Below the pieces are notes generated by a model. The model did not search any database, had not been told where the DNA came from, and was given only the letters and a program-made list of their open reading frames with translations. This document shows, in pieces, positions 32,110 to 52,214 of a stretch of 64,000 nt of DNA. This DNA is from Lepidostoma basale (Eukaryota; Arthropoda; Insecta; Trichoptera; Lepidostomatidae), in NCBI GenBank assembly GCA_022606425.2, contig JAHDVF020000517.1, forward strand, positions 248,001-312,000. The letters are read 5' to 3'. A program made the translations under genes and the position numbers. Position 1 is the first letter of the stretch. The number at the start of each line of letters is the position of its first letter.

Positions 32110-33340
32110 CTGAAATAAATAAATAAATATTGATTAGTAACATTACAATGAAAATGATTTTATAAAATAGATTTGACCAAACTTTAATAACAAAAAACTA
32201 ATATGAAACCTACATAGAAAAAAATTAAATAACTACAGAGGTCTATCTGTATTTCTTGATTTGCAAAACACTAATAATCTAAAATGGTAAAGAAGCGGTA
32301 TTTATTTGGTTTTCCTATCACAAATCTTGAGTGTTCATAAATGTTCACTGATAACGTGTCATAGAATGATAAGTTAACAGTGTTGTGGTAGAAAATCAGA
32401 GAAATAAATATTCTGTAAATAAGCATGTTTAAACATAAAATATTTATAAGCATATTGTCCTTACCGGGATGCAATACAAGAAAACCAAATTTACCGGTGA
32501 AACAGTCAAATGTCAAAGATCTAGCATACGTCAAGAGATAGAGATGGATAGATGAAAAAATCGATATTTTTTAAATATCGACATATTTCTCGTGAAAATT
32601 AAGATTTGTTAACAATAATGTTTAAAAATATATAAGTTTAGTTATTTTATATTTTATTTCACTGTATTATAAATAATATTTTAAAATATGATCATCTCAA
32701 GTGGAAAGCTAATGGGTCAAGAGACGAACGCCAAGCGACTCTCCGATATCACATCATATCGAAGATGCAGTGCAGTAGGTCTTTGGTAACCCAACTCCTC
32801 TAACATATCACGCCAAGGTATCCCTTATAGTAGAAGCGGAACTCTTCAATGTGGACATTGCATCAACGTGACGATGACCAGCCACATATTCCGCCTAACA
32901 AAGATTAAATCAAATCAGTTGATTTATTTATGAAATAACGTAATTATTCTGAATCATCTTATTGAATCGAATCGCGAATGCGCAATAAATAAATTTAGTG
33001 AGATCTGAAAAATTATTTGGAAATGTTCAATATTTTACTAACATCATAAATGAATATTCTTTATGAATATTAAAGACAAGGTTTGTATTACCTATTGAAT
33101 ATTGATTTTTTTTTTAAGTCTGTTTTTATCAATAAATTTGACGTGGATTTTTATATATTTATTGATTTATTCAGGGCATACTGATATAGCCATGTTTCAT
33201 GGCATAATAGGTAAGATTGCACTGGACAAATTTTACATGACCGAAAAGGCGTTTTCTCTCTGGAGGCTTGTTTGATCTTAGTTAAGTTTAATTTTAATTA
33301 GTGATAAGATTATGAAAGACAATTTAAAAACAATAATAGT
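32110..33340. other. Upstream region of Galm, no recognised gene
   Basis: Contains the 3' acceptor of the Galm upstream intron at 32110-32111. A GC-richer stretch at about 32705-32890 has no readable family match. The remaining sequence is AT-rich. Confidence 0.45.
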
Positions 33341-33344
33341 GATA

Positions 33345-33835
33345 ATGACAATTCTGTGAGTGAAAAAAAAATAGCGTTCTGCCCCGGTATCGCAAAGCAG
33401 TTAGGTACTGCCGGCCGGATGCAGAGAGTGGCCACACTTGGGAGGGGATGATCTAACCCCCCGCCCTGCAGAGTTCCGGGCAGCTCTCGGCCCCAGTCTA
33501 CCACCGGCCTCCGGGAAAGGAACATCTCTCCCTCGCGCGGACGCGCGTCGGGGAGAGATAGTCTCAAAAGATCGCGATATCGCCGCATGGCGTCAGTAAC
33601 CATGGCGTCAGCTCATCACCATTGGGGCGTGATGCTGGCCACCGCTGTCGCTGTGAAGAAGACCCGTGGCCTCCGCGGTCCATCATCCGCGTGATGCTTC
33701 TGTGTTATACAGCCTCCGGCAGTCCTTGATGCTGGCCACGACAGCGTCAGCGTCGGTCCTCGCCGCAGATCAAGTAGCGTTATTCAGTGACGGAGTAGTT
33801 TTAAGTCGTTCCAACGATTAGCAAGTAAGTCATCT
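33345..33835. mobile_element. GC-rich island, probable unclassified repeat
   Basis: About 490 bp with sharply higher G+C than its surroundings (CTCGCGCGGACGCGCGTCGG near 33532), beginning beside an A9 run (about 33363-33371). Open on both strands for 90+ codons without recognisable motif. The compositional break and A run suggest an inserted retroelement, but it could also be a CpG-rich upstream region of the esterase gene. Confidence 0.4.
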
Positions 33836-34426
33836 TTAGTTTATAAGTGATCTGTTTCTTTCTTTTTGTATGTTTGTGTATTTAAATATAATTGTAAATA
33901 GTAAATATTGGTTTCAATCTCATATCACTATACATCCCGGAGCATCTTAGAGATCGAATAATAATCACATTAGCGAGTAATTTGGGCATCAACACGTTGT
34001 GAGGAATTTGCTTCGAGCTCGGGAGTGGAGCACGACTAATCTCATGTTTCACCCCGTGTCGAAAGAGTTTTCTTCGTAACAATACGACTTAGTTTTTGAA
34101 TTTCGCTTTGTAGAGCTAATGCTTTTAGTTTATTGTCTATGGTTAAAAGCTGACTAATTTTGACAGTTTTTAGTTCAAGTGATCTGTGGAACCTTTTTGA
34201 ATGTAAATAATATCTTGCCCGCATAAGAAATATTTCTGAATAGCAATAATGAAATTATTTTAATCTAGTTTCGTAAAAAAGTGAAGTTAGCGTTTTATTA
34301 AAAGTTACATTACTCTCAATGTTACCACACGTTTCGTCAGACTCATATTCTTGTGTTATAAGCCCACGTAGTTGTGAAATAGTTTGATGTTTACATTGTG
34401 AGAATAATTTTGAATTATATTTTGCA

Positions 34427-34561
34427 ATGGATGCTCTCATAGTTCAGACCAACTCTGGATTAGTTAGAGGAAAACGTTCGGTTTTTAATGAGCATTTGAA
34501 ATGTATCTGTTTTTTGGGAATTCCATATGCACAACCACCTCTTGGATCACTTCGATTTCAA
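34427..34561 (+). CDS. Carboxylesterase-like exon 1
   Basis: 45 codons from ATG to the GTATGT donor, ending YAQPPLGSLRFQ in phase 0. The ATG is preceded by TTTGCA and followed by the usual N-terminal beta-strand with GLVRGK. Confidence 0.9.
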
Positions 34562-36739
34562 GTATGTATATATATATTTTAATTATCGCTCTTTTATACA
34601 AATAACTGTTTCATTTCAATTCATTTTCATTGCATACAGAATATTTTGTTCAAATAAGTAGATATTGATACAACCACTTATAAAATTCTTAATATACATA
34701 CCTAAACTTTTGTGTAAATCAATGTGTTGTTTTTTAGGCACCTCTACCTGTGGAGCCGTGGTCGGGAGTTTTGAATACCACAGAATTGCAAAATGATTGC
34801 GTGCAATTCGATGAATGGACTAAAGAGTGTATCGGATCTGAAGACTGCCTCTATCTCAATATATACATTCCAGAAGTTAAGCCCCAGGCCAATATACCCG
34901 TTCTAATTTTAGTAAGCGCATGGGGCTTTGGATCTGCTAAATGTAGTTTTTATGACCCAGAGTACTTTATTGCTGAAAATATTATAGTTGTAACATTCAG
35001 TTTTCGAATTGGCCCATTAGGATTTTTGTCCGCGTGTGAACCTTCCGCCCCAGGAAATGCTGGGCTAAAAGACGTTTTAACAGTACTTCGCTGGATCAAA
35101 GCAAACATCGCCCAGTTTGGAGGTGATCCTGAAAATATCACTGTCTTTGGATCAAGCGGAGGTTCTGTTATAGTCAATTATCTAATGCTTTCCAAAGCAG
35201 CTCACGGACTTTTCCACAAAGCTGTTGCTCAAAGTGGCTCCATACTAAATCCCTGGGCCTTCACTCCCGATCCCCTGGTCATGACCTGTCAGATGGCTGA
35301 CATCTTAGGCTATAAGAAAAGCGATCATTACACAGTTACCGAGTTTTTGAAAAGCGTTCCCGCCCAAAGTTTGATTACTTCTTGTGTAGAAATGAGAAAA
35401 AGAAAGGAAGCGAGATTTTACATGGTACCTTTTTGGCCTTGTTTGGAGAATGAATACGAAGGGCAAGAAGCCTTCTTAAGGAAGACGCCAGAACAACTTT
35501 TAAAAACAAACAATTTTATGGACATTCCATACTTAACTGGCTTCAACCGTGATGAAGGTTTTCTATTTTTAGTCTACGACAATGCACTTGATAATGCATG
35601 TTCACCTGAAGAAAGTCTCGAGACATTTGCCGCTTGGACGCTTAACTTGGATAATAAATCTTACGCATCTGCATCGATAACTAAGAAACTGAGTTCTTTT
35701 TATTTGAATAGTTCACCTTCAAGTAATAAATATAAAAAGAAATATTCTGAAGTTCTTACTGACTTCGCAATTGTTGAAAGTATGAATCGATTTATCAAAG
35801 CAACGACAGCCAAATCAAGGAAAGCTCCATTTTACTATTACATGTTTGAATTCTTTGGACCGCACACTGCCATATCAAGGGAACTGAGAGACGAATTAGA
35901 AGCTGTAAATCATCACGATGAATTGGCATATCTGTTTAAATGTTTCTGGGACACGAGCAAAAACACAGAGGATTGTACGCTTGTTAGAAAAAGGATGGTT
36001 TCCATGTGGAGTAATTTTATTAAATTTGGGTAAGAACAAATTTTAAATTATTTTCTCATGAATTTATTGTATTTTTTATTTATATTTTATGAACATCTCA
36101 AATAGCGCGAAATGTGGACTTGGTAAATAATAAAAAATATATATCTTTATGCTGACAAAACAAAGTAAAGATAGTACCCAATAACAATATCAAAATGATG
36201 AAATTTTTTAGAATATTTTTTAAGACTTAACTTCAATAAAAAATGTAAAATTGGTGAGAAATGTTATTGAATTAAAATAAAGAATCTGCCTATATATTAA
36301 AGTACGGTGGGAGTAGCCTAATACTTAAAGTCATTACACTTACGCAGATTTGTGATAAACCGTATTTCCTGTCTTGTGGCTTGCGGTATTCATGATTTGT
36401 TTGTTTTACTTGACACACAAGCTCCTATGAATCAGATGATTTCCTTGAATAAGAATTGTAAAGATTCAACCAAAAGAGGGTTCTATTTTATAATAAAACT
36501 AATTAAATTGTTTTAGAGATCCAACTCCTAATCAGAATGAATTATTACCGATCAAGTGGGAGCCTGTGACCGACCCCAAAGAATTGAAGTTTCTTAAAAT
36601 TTCAAAAGATTTATCTATGGAAGTAAATCCATTTGAGGAACGGATGAAATTTTGGGAATCAATCCACAATGATGTGAAAGCTTCAAGAGGACAGAGGTAT
36701 ATTGACAGGCAAAATAATTTAGGGGGTATTATAAAATAA
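34427..36739 (+). CDS. Carboxylesterase-family protein with altered oxyanion hole (3 exons)
   Basis: Exons 34427-34561, 34738-36029 and 36517-36739 splice in frame to 549 residues, the normal type-B carboxylesterase length. It starts MDALIVQTNSGLVRGK with no signal peptide, so it is probably intracellular like insect alpha-esterase-type enzymes. Expected blocks are FLGIPYAQPP, EDCLYLNIY, GPLGFLS, APGNAGLKD and AQFGGDPENITVFG. The nucleophile elbow is GSSGG (Ser185) instead of the common GESAG. Glu318 lies in FNRDEG and His437 in NHHDEL, so the triad is intact. The oxyanion HGGGF is replaced by SAWGF (105-109), which is unusual for a working hydrolase. Lipid or xenobiotic ester hydrolysis is the family role. 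Reduced or changed activity here is an inference. AATAAA overlaps the stop codon, and a hAT-type miniature element lies in the 3' UTR. Confidence 0.93.
34738..36029 (+). CDS. Carboxylesterase-like exon 2 (catalytic core)
   Basis: Opens APLPVEPWSG directly after exon 1's FQ and carries all three catalytic residues. Ends with two bases of a Gly codon at GTAAGA. Confidence 0.95.
36517..36739 (+). CDS. Carboxylesterase-like exon 3 (C-terminus)
   Basis: Completes the Gly codon and reads DPTPNQNELLPIKWEPV, the typical esterase C-terminal block, then ERMKFWESI and a stop at 36737-36739. Confidence 0.93.
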
Positions 36740-36753
36740 ATCTACCATACCAC

Positions 36754-36996
36754 CAGTGGCAGTACTGCCATATAAGCCCAGAAGCCCGGCTTGCGTAAGA
36801 AAATTTTAATCAAAACCTCTTCTGGCTTGCAAAGATTCAGCTCTTGTGGCTATTCCTCTTACGTTTGATGGGAACATTGTTGAAATGTGATTTGGCGGGT
36901 TGTTGGTTTATGCGGGGGCACGATTTTTTTTAGATATGGGGGTTTTCATTCTAAATTTCTTACGCAAGCCGGGCTTCTATGGTAGTACCGCCACTG
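36754..36996. mobile_element. hAT-type miniature element (243 bp) in esterase 3' UTR
   Basis: Ends CAGTGGC...GCCACTG with about 40-bp inverted repeats including AAGCCCGGCTTGCGTAAGAAA, flanked by CATACCAC at 36746-36753 and 36997-37004. The 8-bp duplication and CAGTGGC terminus fit the hAT superfamily. It starts 14 bp after the esterase stop codon. Confidence 0.9.
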
Positions 36997-37004
36997 CATA
37001 CCAC

Positions 37005-38064
37005 ATACCTTCATTTCAAACTGATTGACTGTGTCCATACATTCCCAAATGATCTAAAACATTCCAGACTTTTTAGGTTATTAAATTTTAGTTTTAATGG
37101 CGAGAGTTGGAATAGCAACATTAGCATATGTACTTTATTTCACTCAACTCTTCACTCTTGTTTGTCGCATGCTATCAGTATGATCAATTGAAGTGAAGGT
37201 ATGTTGTCAATGAAAAATGCATTTAAAAATAGAAATGTTGAGATTTTATATATTGTGATTAATGTTACTAATTGTTATATTGTAAGAGTTTATTAAATAA
37301 ATATATGCAATATCTTGTTTACTTTCTTTTCTTGAGATGTCTGAAAATTCTGCACTCAACGTTTTACATGACCACAAGAGATTAGTAGGTATTGAAATAT
37401 GTCTGCTGTATGTAGGTAGCTTGGTTGTGATAGTTTTTATTGCTAAACAGGCATTTTACATTGCTATTTGACTACATCAGCAAGACTCAAACAAGAGTTA
37501 AATTATAGGGAGTTCTACAGAGGTTTACAAAGAAAATTCATTTATAGAAAGAAAATATTTAATCAAAGTATTTATTTCTACATGGAAACCTACAAAGAAT
37601 GGAGATTATATTGTAAGTTTCTTTATAAATACGTAATCAAAAAATATAAAAAGCCTGTACTGTTTAATCACAGTAAACTTTTGATTTCTAGGAAAAACGA
37701 TCACAACAATAAAGATTTCTTAATTTGTTTTAACAGTAAAGAAATGCGATAAACGAAATGATATTCTCTAAAATAAATTAATACTATTAAGTTCCAACCT
37801 TACACTACTCGGTAGATCCTACGACACTCAAGTATTGTAAAAATATCATTTGTTCTAGATGATAGCTATTGGAGCTATCGTAATTAAAAGAAAATAAGAT
37901 TTTATAAAAATAATGGGTATACATGTTCAAGAATCAAATTATATTAATGGATTTATCTAGTGTCAGCTTAGTGAACAATTCGCCATTAAAATATTTCTCG
38001 AAGGAGAATTCGTAAGACTATGCTTGCTATAAGGAAAACAACAATTAGCTAAGGATAGGCATTG
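37005..38064. other. Intergenic region, no recognised gene
   Basis: Tail-to-tail gap between the esterase and FAM76. An open frame at 37468-37752 (94 codons, Lys/Tyr-rich) has no family resemblance and is AT-rich chance sequence on present evidence. Confidence 0.45.
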
Positions 38065-46171
<8,107 letters not shown>

Positions 46172-47155
46172 GATTTCAAGTATAATCTGACGAAATTAAA
46201 AAAAATTAATTATGTTATGGATGTGCGTTGAAAGGCGAGATTTAAAGGCCGCGAAACAATGACGCTTTAACTGACGACAGAAAAAGCAATATGGCGTCAA
46301 AACGAGACATTTTCGACGGGTAAGTTGGTAGTCGTACAAAAGTAAAGATTGAAGAATAAAATATTTTTCGGTGTTACTTGCAAACAATTAATGTGAAATT
46401 TTAAGTACTTACTGATTTGTAAAAAATATTTTTACTCAAAAATAGTACGAATCATCGAATAATAGGGGTTTTATTATGAAACAGGCACATAATTAGGTGA
46501 AAGTTTGAGAATTTCTGGATGGATTCATACCGATTGGGTTCAAATCTATAAAGATAAATACATTATTTACTTTTAAATCAAATTGAATCACTAATATTAT
46601 ATTATTCTGATTATATTGCGATCGTATTTCTTCTGCTAGGGTAAAATGCGTGAATTGATAAATCAAATTTGTAAAAATGACATTTGTTTTCCAAATAAAA
46701 ATTTGGGAATATACAATGTGTAGATTGAAATAAAAGTTTACTTGGTAAATACTGCCCATCGACTAATTTAAAGTACACATGATAATCGGCGTGGTGCTTT
46801 CGCCTGACTGTCGTGTCCAGTTCAATACTACATCTCGCACAAGGCCAAAGCTCAGGTGATTCATTTTCTCCTTCATGATTTTGGGGTGGTGTGGTAGCAC
46901 AAAATGTATGTTGGTGTCAACTAATTATTTGGAACTTCATGTTGTCAAATTGGTGGGGGGCTGTACCACCCATTCGTGCCATGTTCTCGCTTGTTCGAGG
47001 CGCGCAGCTTGCTGTCTGTGACACATAGTGTCGGTGTTCGGATGTTCTCTCTTAGGCTTACCATGTTTTCTTCTAGGCGGTCCAAAACGCAATGCCTTTG
47101 TGATAACCTTTGCACGCGAAATTCTTATGGTAATTATGAACAGTGGGGGACTTTT
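46172..47155. other. Upstream flank of FAM76, no recognised gene
   Basis: Holds the presumed FAM76 promoter/5' UTR just right of 46171; no TATA-like element is clear. Small minus-strand open frames here have no family match. Confidence 0.4.
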
Positions 47156-47168
47156 TATTTACGTATTG

Positions 47169-47342
47169 TTTCTTCTTCTTCAAGTGCCCTGTCGGGTCCC
47201 CCCAACGTTGGCGATCACCTCGGCGAACCTGTCTCTGTCCTGCGCCTCTCGGAACAGCTCCTCCACACTTCGGATGCCGGTCCACTCCCTCACGTTTCGC
47301 ATCCAGGACATTTGTCTCCTACCGGACCCTCGGCGTCCCTGT
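47169..47342 (-). mobile_element. LINE-B 3' end with target duplication
   Basis: (TTC)n then minus-strand sequence encoding the LFREAQDRDRFAEVIANVGG-type terminus. About 11-bp imperfect duplication A(C/T)GTATTGTTT at about 47158-47168 and 47343-47354. Confidence 0.82.
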
Positions 47343-47893
47343 ATGTATTGTTTAATTAATTGAAATCTTGGTATTTTATATATTTATCAATAAATTACAA
47401 CAAGCAATAAAAATAGTAGCGTCAAATATAATTTCAATTTAATTTGAATAATGGACCATAAAACTTAAAATAAGTTTAAATTACAAACTCTTAAATAAAA
47501 AAAATGAAATTAAAAACTAGTTTTTATTGTTTTTAGAAATGTTTCAATCTGGAAATTACTCATATTTTAGTGAATTTTTATAATTCTTTGGATCATGGGT
47601 TTCTAGTTATTTATTTTTCAGCTGTTGTGATTGATACACGCATTATGTTCTTTACTTTTCTTAAGTAACGTAAATGATAATTGCACTGATATTTATAATA
47701 AAATTATACTATGAAAATTTGATTACTCATCAAGCAGTTTTTTTCTAATTAATATATTTTTTAAACTGTAGATGTTTATTTGTTATTCGGGAAAGATTAG
47801 TGGAGGAAATATAGTGAATGGTGCTCTAAAAGTTAAAAATCTACCCCCAAAATAGTTGGCAGTGAACAAGTATTAATTTACTGATGTACATTT

Positions 47894-48510
47894 AAGATGT
47901 ACATTATTTGGAAACAGAATATGGTAGTCGAGGCGTTTACAGGACTTATGACCTGTCATTGGTTGGGTTAAGCGATCGCTTTATGTTAACAACATTCCCC
48001 ATTCCGCCCTTCTTACGACACAACATTTGACAACATTTTGGAACTTGTATAATATGCTACTATTTTTTAATAACTTCACATTGTTTTACACTAGCGCCAT
48101 CTATTAATTTGTAAGCATTAAGCATAAAATATATAAAAAAAACAACAAAACAAATTCTATAATATAAAAAACTGGTACAAGTTAATAGCATAAAATTGGA
48201 GTTTCACTCCAGGCGTTATCTAACAATGTGATAGTTGCGTAAAAAGCCTTTCACATTGTATTAATAAAGATTTTCTGCTTAATGCTTACAAATTATCTTA
48301 ATAGATGGCGCTAGTATACTAGAATGTGAAGTTATTAAAAAATAGTAGCATATATACAAGTTCCAAAAATTTGTCAAATGTGGTGTCGTAAGAAGGGCGG
48401 AATGGGGAATGTTGTTAACATAAAGCGATCGCTTAACCCAACAAATGACAGGTCGTAAGTCCTGTAAACGCCTCGACTACCATTTTCTGTTTCCAAATAA
48501 TTTACATCTT
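47894..48510. mobile_element. Long-armed palindromic element (family Q), largest copy
   Basis: Arms of about 235 bp (47894-48128 and 48274-48510) flank a centre of about 145 bp that itself has an ACAATGTGATAG...CACATTGT hairpin. Arms contain GACTTATGACCTGTCATTGG, GGGTTAAGCGATCGCTTTAT and TTCCGCCCTTCTTACGAC. No open frame. Confidence 0.85.
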
Positions 48511-48669
48511 CGTCTCTATTGAGATACAATTAATCCTTAAAAAATGATTAACCCGCAATGGTTAAAAATCCAGTATTTATCTACAAGTATTTGTATACAA
48601 AAAAATAAAATTCAATAATAAATTCTGTTAATGATGCCAGTGAAGTGCAAAATTGTGTAGGTACCTAAA

Positions 48670-48865
48670 GCATAGGAAACGTGGCACGTCCAAATCAATT
48701 AGGTTTTAAATGTTGTCCGTGTGGAGTGTCTAATCAATCGACGTGCGTGCATGGCACACAACTTGTGAATGTTGTGAGTCTAGAGAATTATGTTAGAATA
48801 GAACAGTGCGGTGGTTTATCCTCTCTGCCTACTTTTTTGGAGAAACGATATGATTGTTAGTTAGT
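48670..48865 (+). mobile_element. LINE-A fragment, decayed
   Basis: GAAACGTGGCACGTCCAAAT to GGAGAAACGATATGATTGTTAGTTAG, a diverged copy of the 3'-terminal 190 bp. Confidence 0.75.
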
Positions 48866-48902
48866 TTTAAAACGTAGATAATATTTTATTATTATTATTA
48901 TC

Positions 48903-50168
48903 ATGTAATGGAACCTCTCATAATGAGAATAATTCGTTCCAGAATCTTACTCATTTTAAAAAATGTAAAATACGATAATGTGCCCATGTCGAAAAAAAAC
49001 ATTTATTAAAAAAAAACTACTTATTAATTGTTAAGGAGTGTAACAACCTAGAATGCGATTCCGATTTGTAAAAAGCAATAAAAATAAATCGACATTACTA
49101 GTTTATTATTTGTGAATTTATAACAGATAATTCTTTTCTCTACTACCAGCGCTCAAATCAAGAAACGTACACAGGAAAACCAAAATCATCCTGTATAAAA
49201 CAATCATCCGAACAGATGCGAGGCGTGGACAATGACAGCGAAATCCGCAGAGCGACTGGATACTTTTGAGAGAAGGGTGCTGAGCAGAATTCTGGGACCT
49301 GTGAATGACGGTGAAGGCTGGAGAGTGCGGCACAATGATGAGCTGTACTATATTTACAAAGCTCTCAGTCTCTACACACAGGTCAGACTGAATAGACTGA
49401 GATGGGCCGGTCACGTGCAGAGGATGCCGTCATCGCGAACCCTAAAAAGATTGCTGGAGTGGCACCCCAGGTGGTAGAAGACCAATTGGACGATTAAGGC
49501 TGCGATGGGAGGATGAAGTTGGGAGAGATGGGGCGAAATTGTTACGAGTGTCAGATTGGAGGGTCGAAGCGGAGGACAGGAGGGGGCGAAGAATACTGGA
49601 GGATAAGGCTCGATATGGGCTGTAGGGCCATCGAAGAAGAAGAAGAAAACAAATAATGAATAATTTTTTTCTAGAAAGCTGTCTAGAAAGATTTGTTTTG
49701 CCCACGCTTCAAAATTTGGTGAAGATGTGACACGCATAGCCACTTCCTTATTAGGGTGATGCTTCTTAATGTACGATGCAACAGTCTCCCATGCTTTCAG
49801 TATTTCTCTTATTGCGCCAGAATATTGTTGCTATGCTACTTCCTCCTCCTCCACTAACAAATATCAGCTCTTCGGTGGCCAACTCTTGACTATGCTCTTA
49901 CACAAGCTCATCAATATCGTTGTTATCCACCTATAGTTTAATGGTATTGGCCAAAGACACAATCTCGCTGACTCCACAGGTACCGTTTCAAACCCCTCAA
50001 AATCATATTCGACAACACTCTCTGGCTAAAGCTTCTTCCAAGAAGAAGTTACGAATACTCGTTATGCGAAATGTCACTCGTTAAGAGAGCATTGTTTTCA
50101 CAATCTGTTTTGCTCGTTATACGAATTACTCGTCATGAGAGGTGCTCGTTAGAAGAGGTTCCACTGTA
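48903..50168 (-). mobile_element. Tigger/pogo-like transposon relic
   Basis: Ends ATGGAACCTCTCATAATGAG and, complemented, CAGTGGAACCTCTTCTAACGAG, next to TA. Minus strand (49680-50060) encodes AIREILKAWETVASYIKKHHPNK and EVAMRVTSSPNFEAW, as in the C-terminal part of Tigger transposases. Interrupted by a LINE at 49140-49650. Confidence 0.78.
49140..49650 (+). mobile_element. LINE-F 3' fragment with GAA tail
   Basis: Encodes RKTKIILYKTIIR, TFERRVLSRILGPVNDGEGW and LNRLRWAGHVQRMPSSRTLK, then frameshifted GRP-type terminus and (GAA)n at 49634-49647. Lies inside the Tigger-like relic. Confidence 0.83.
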
Positions 50169-50169
50169 T

Positions 50170-51340
50170 ACTTATTGAGAATATGTAAAAACAAACAAAA
50201 AATAGATATAAAATACACATTAAATATGGAAAGGTGAGAACACACTTCCAGTAAAAATACGCAAACGGGTTTTCGTCGGTTAAAGAAATAATTGTAGTAA
50301 TGGCAAAACAATTTATTATAGGCCTAGGTTTACCTTCGAAACGACCCCAGTTAATCTAAAAGAGCTCAGGAAAGATGGAGGTTCTTTCTACCTTAACCCC
50401 TGAAAGATAAAGGGTGGCAATGATGAAAGTATTATAATGTTAAGGTTGTGAGGTGATGTGAAGGGTTAAACAAATACGACAGTTTAATTTACCATTCAAG
50501 CGTATAGAAATACGCCAATCCTAAGAAAATTGGAAAGAGGTTAAATTGATATAATATATTTTGAGAATTAAGCCATATTTCTACGCTGCACTAAAATAAA
50601 TTATAATAGCTAAAATTGACAGCCATACTGCAATGAGATGTATAAATAAATGTTGATCAATGAAAAAATGAGAGGATTTATATTGTTTAATTAATATATT
50701 ATATGAATAATTTACAAATAAATTAAATAATACAAAACAATCAATATTCCCTTTTATTGACACAATATTTCTAGATACTGTTTAAATAAGCAACAATTAA
50801 TCAATTATTTATGAGATTACGCTTTTTCTACCTGAACGGGTTTCAATCCGGTAAATAATTTTTTCAATATAAATACTGCATTTAAAAATAAATAAATATG
50901 TATTTATCATAATTATATTCTTTCACAATGATGACAAAAAAATATTGGTAGGTACCTACCTAAATAATACAACCATCCGTCAAGATCAAAGTAAGTAGGA
51001 ACTCAATAGTTACATGTTACACGTTCAATTAAGGAAAATTCGAACTCCCGTCCGTTTGGGATCTCCTTAATACTGAGGGACTTTAGGATCCAAGTTTCCG
51101 AGGATTCTCGGATCCCTGCTCCGCTTCACTTGCAATTTATGATTTGATTCAAATTTCAATATGGATATCTGTCCCCCTGAGAATAGTAGACCGAACGAGG
51201 CCACTTCCCGGGCTATTCGAGGATAATAATTCCCCCTTAGGGTCCGGTGCAAGTCATATTAAAATTTCAATGTACGCTATGAAATATATAAGCAGATAAA
51301 TTACGAGTATATTATACATTCGATCGACATTCATAATTGA
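50170..51340. other. AT-rich sequence without recognised gene
   Basis: Nothing recognised. A mid-GC stretch at 51045-51250 (CCTGCTCCGCTTCACTTGC) may be a repeat. Confidence 0.4.
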
Positions 51341-51589
51341 ATGATTTCCTCGATCTACCTCGGTTTCTTGCTTAATTCACATAGTTAATGTTTACTTTAT
51401 TCACCAGTCTTTCAAATTGTGTGTCCAAACCAACGAGTATAATAAATCTAAACATGTTAGATAACAAAAGGCGTAGTTAAAATTCATCCATATAAATATT
51501 GCATGATAAAAATTTAATATAACGTTTATTGCTGACATCGACAGATTATTTAGACTGATTTCTGCAGCGCTGATGAAGCTAACTGATGT

Positions 51590-52110
51590 AAGTTGATGAT
51601 GTACCTGTGGAGCAAGTAATGAGTTTCAGATATTTGGGAGTAGAGATCTGCAGTCAAAATGACCTTTATACCGAAGTACGAGAACAAGTCAGTAAAGCCT
51701 CTGCCGTGTCAGGATGCCTGAAGAATCTGGTCTAGAAGAACAAGCACATGCGTATCGACAGCAAGATCAGAATTTTTAAAACATGCGTGCGACCTATCAT
51801 GACGTACGCTGTAGAGACGCGGGCCGACAAGGGACTAATAAGAACATCGGAGATGAAGGTCCTAAGATCAATTACTGGAAAAACTCTCCGAGATAGTGCC
51901 CGCAACGTAGACATAAGGAAAACTTGCGAAATATAGGATATCGTTCAGTGGAGTAGATCCAGAAGAAGATACTGGAGGGACCATGTAGCCCGAATGGATG
52001 GTGACAGCCTTCAGATATAGCCGCTTATGAAATCCCCTCCGGACACCGCCCACCTGGAAGACCGCCTAAGAGATGGAAGGACAGCTGGATCTCATCATCC
52101 GACGAGACAT
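51590..52110 (+). mobile_element. LINE-G RT C-terminal fragment
   Basis: Encodes QVMSFRYLGVEICSQNDLYT, RIDSKIRIFKTCVRPIMTYA, TSEMKVLRSITGKTLRD and RRRYWRDHVARMDGD, with two stops. Resembles R1/jockey-type endonuclease-RT proteins of insects. Confidence 0.82.
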
Positions 52111-52214
52111 GATTTCTGTGTCACAGATCGTCAGATCTATTAAAAGAAGAGGTAGAAGAGATTTTTGCGGCGCTGATGAAATTGGTATTAACGTCAATGT
52201 GTGATAAATTTCTT

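Noticed and set aside
37468..37752. 94-codon frame between the esterase and FAM76
   Set aside because: Lys/Tyr/Phe-rich composition expected of AT-rich noncoding DNA; no motif or promoter evidence.
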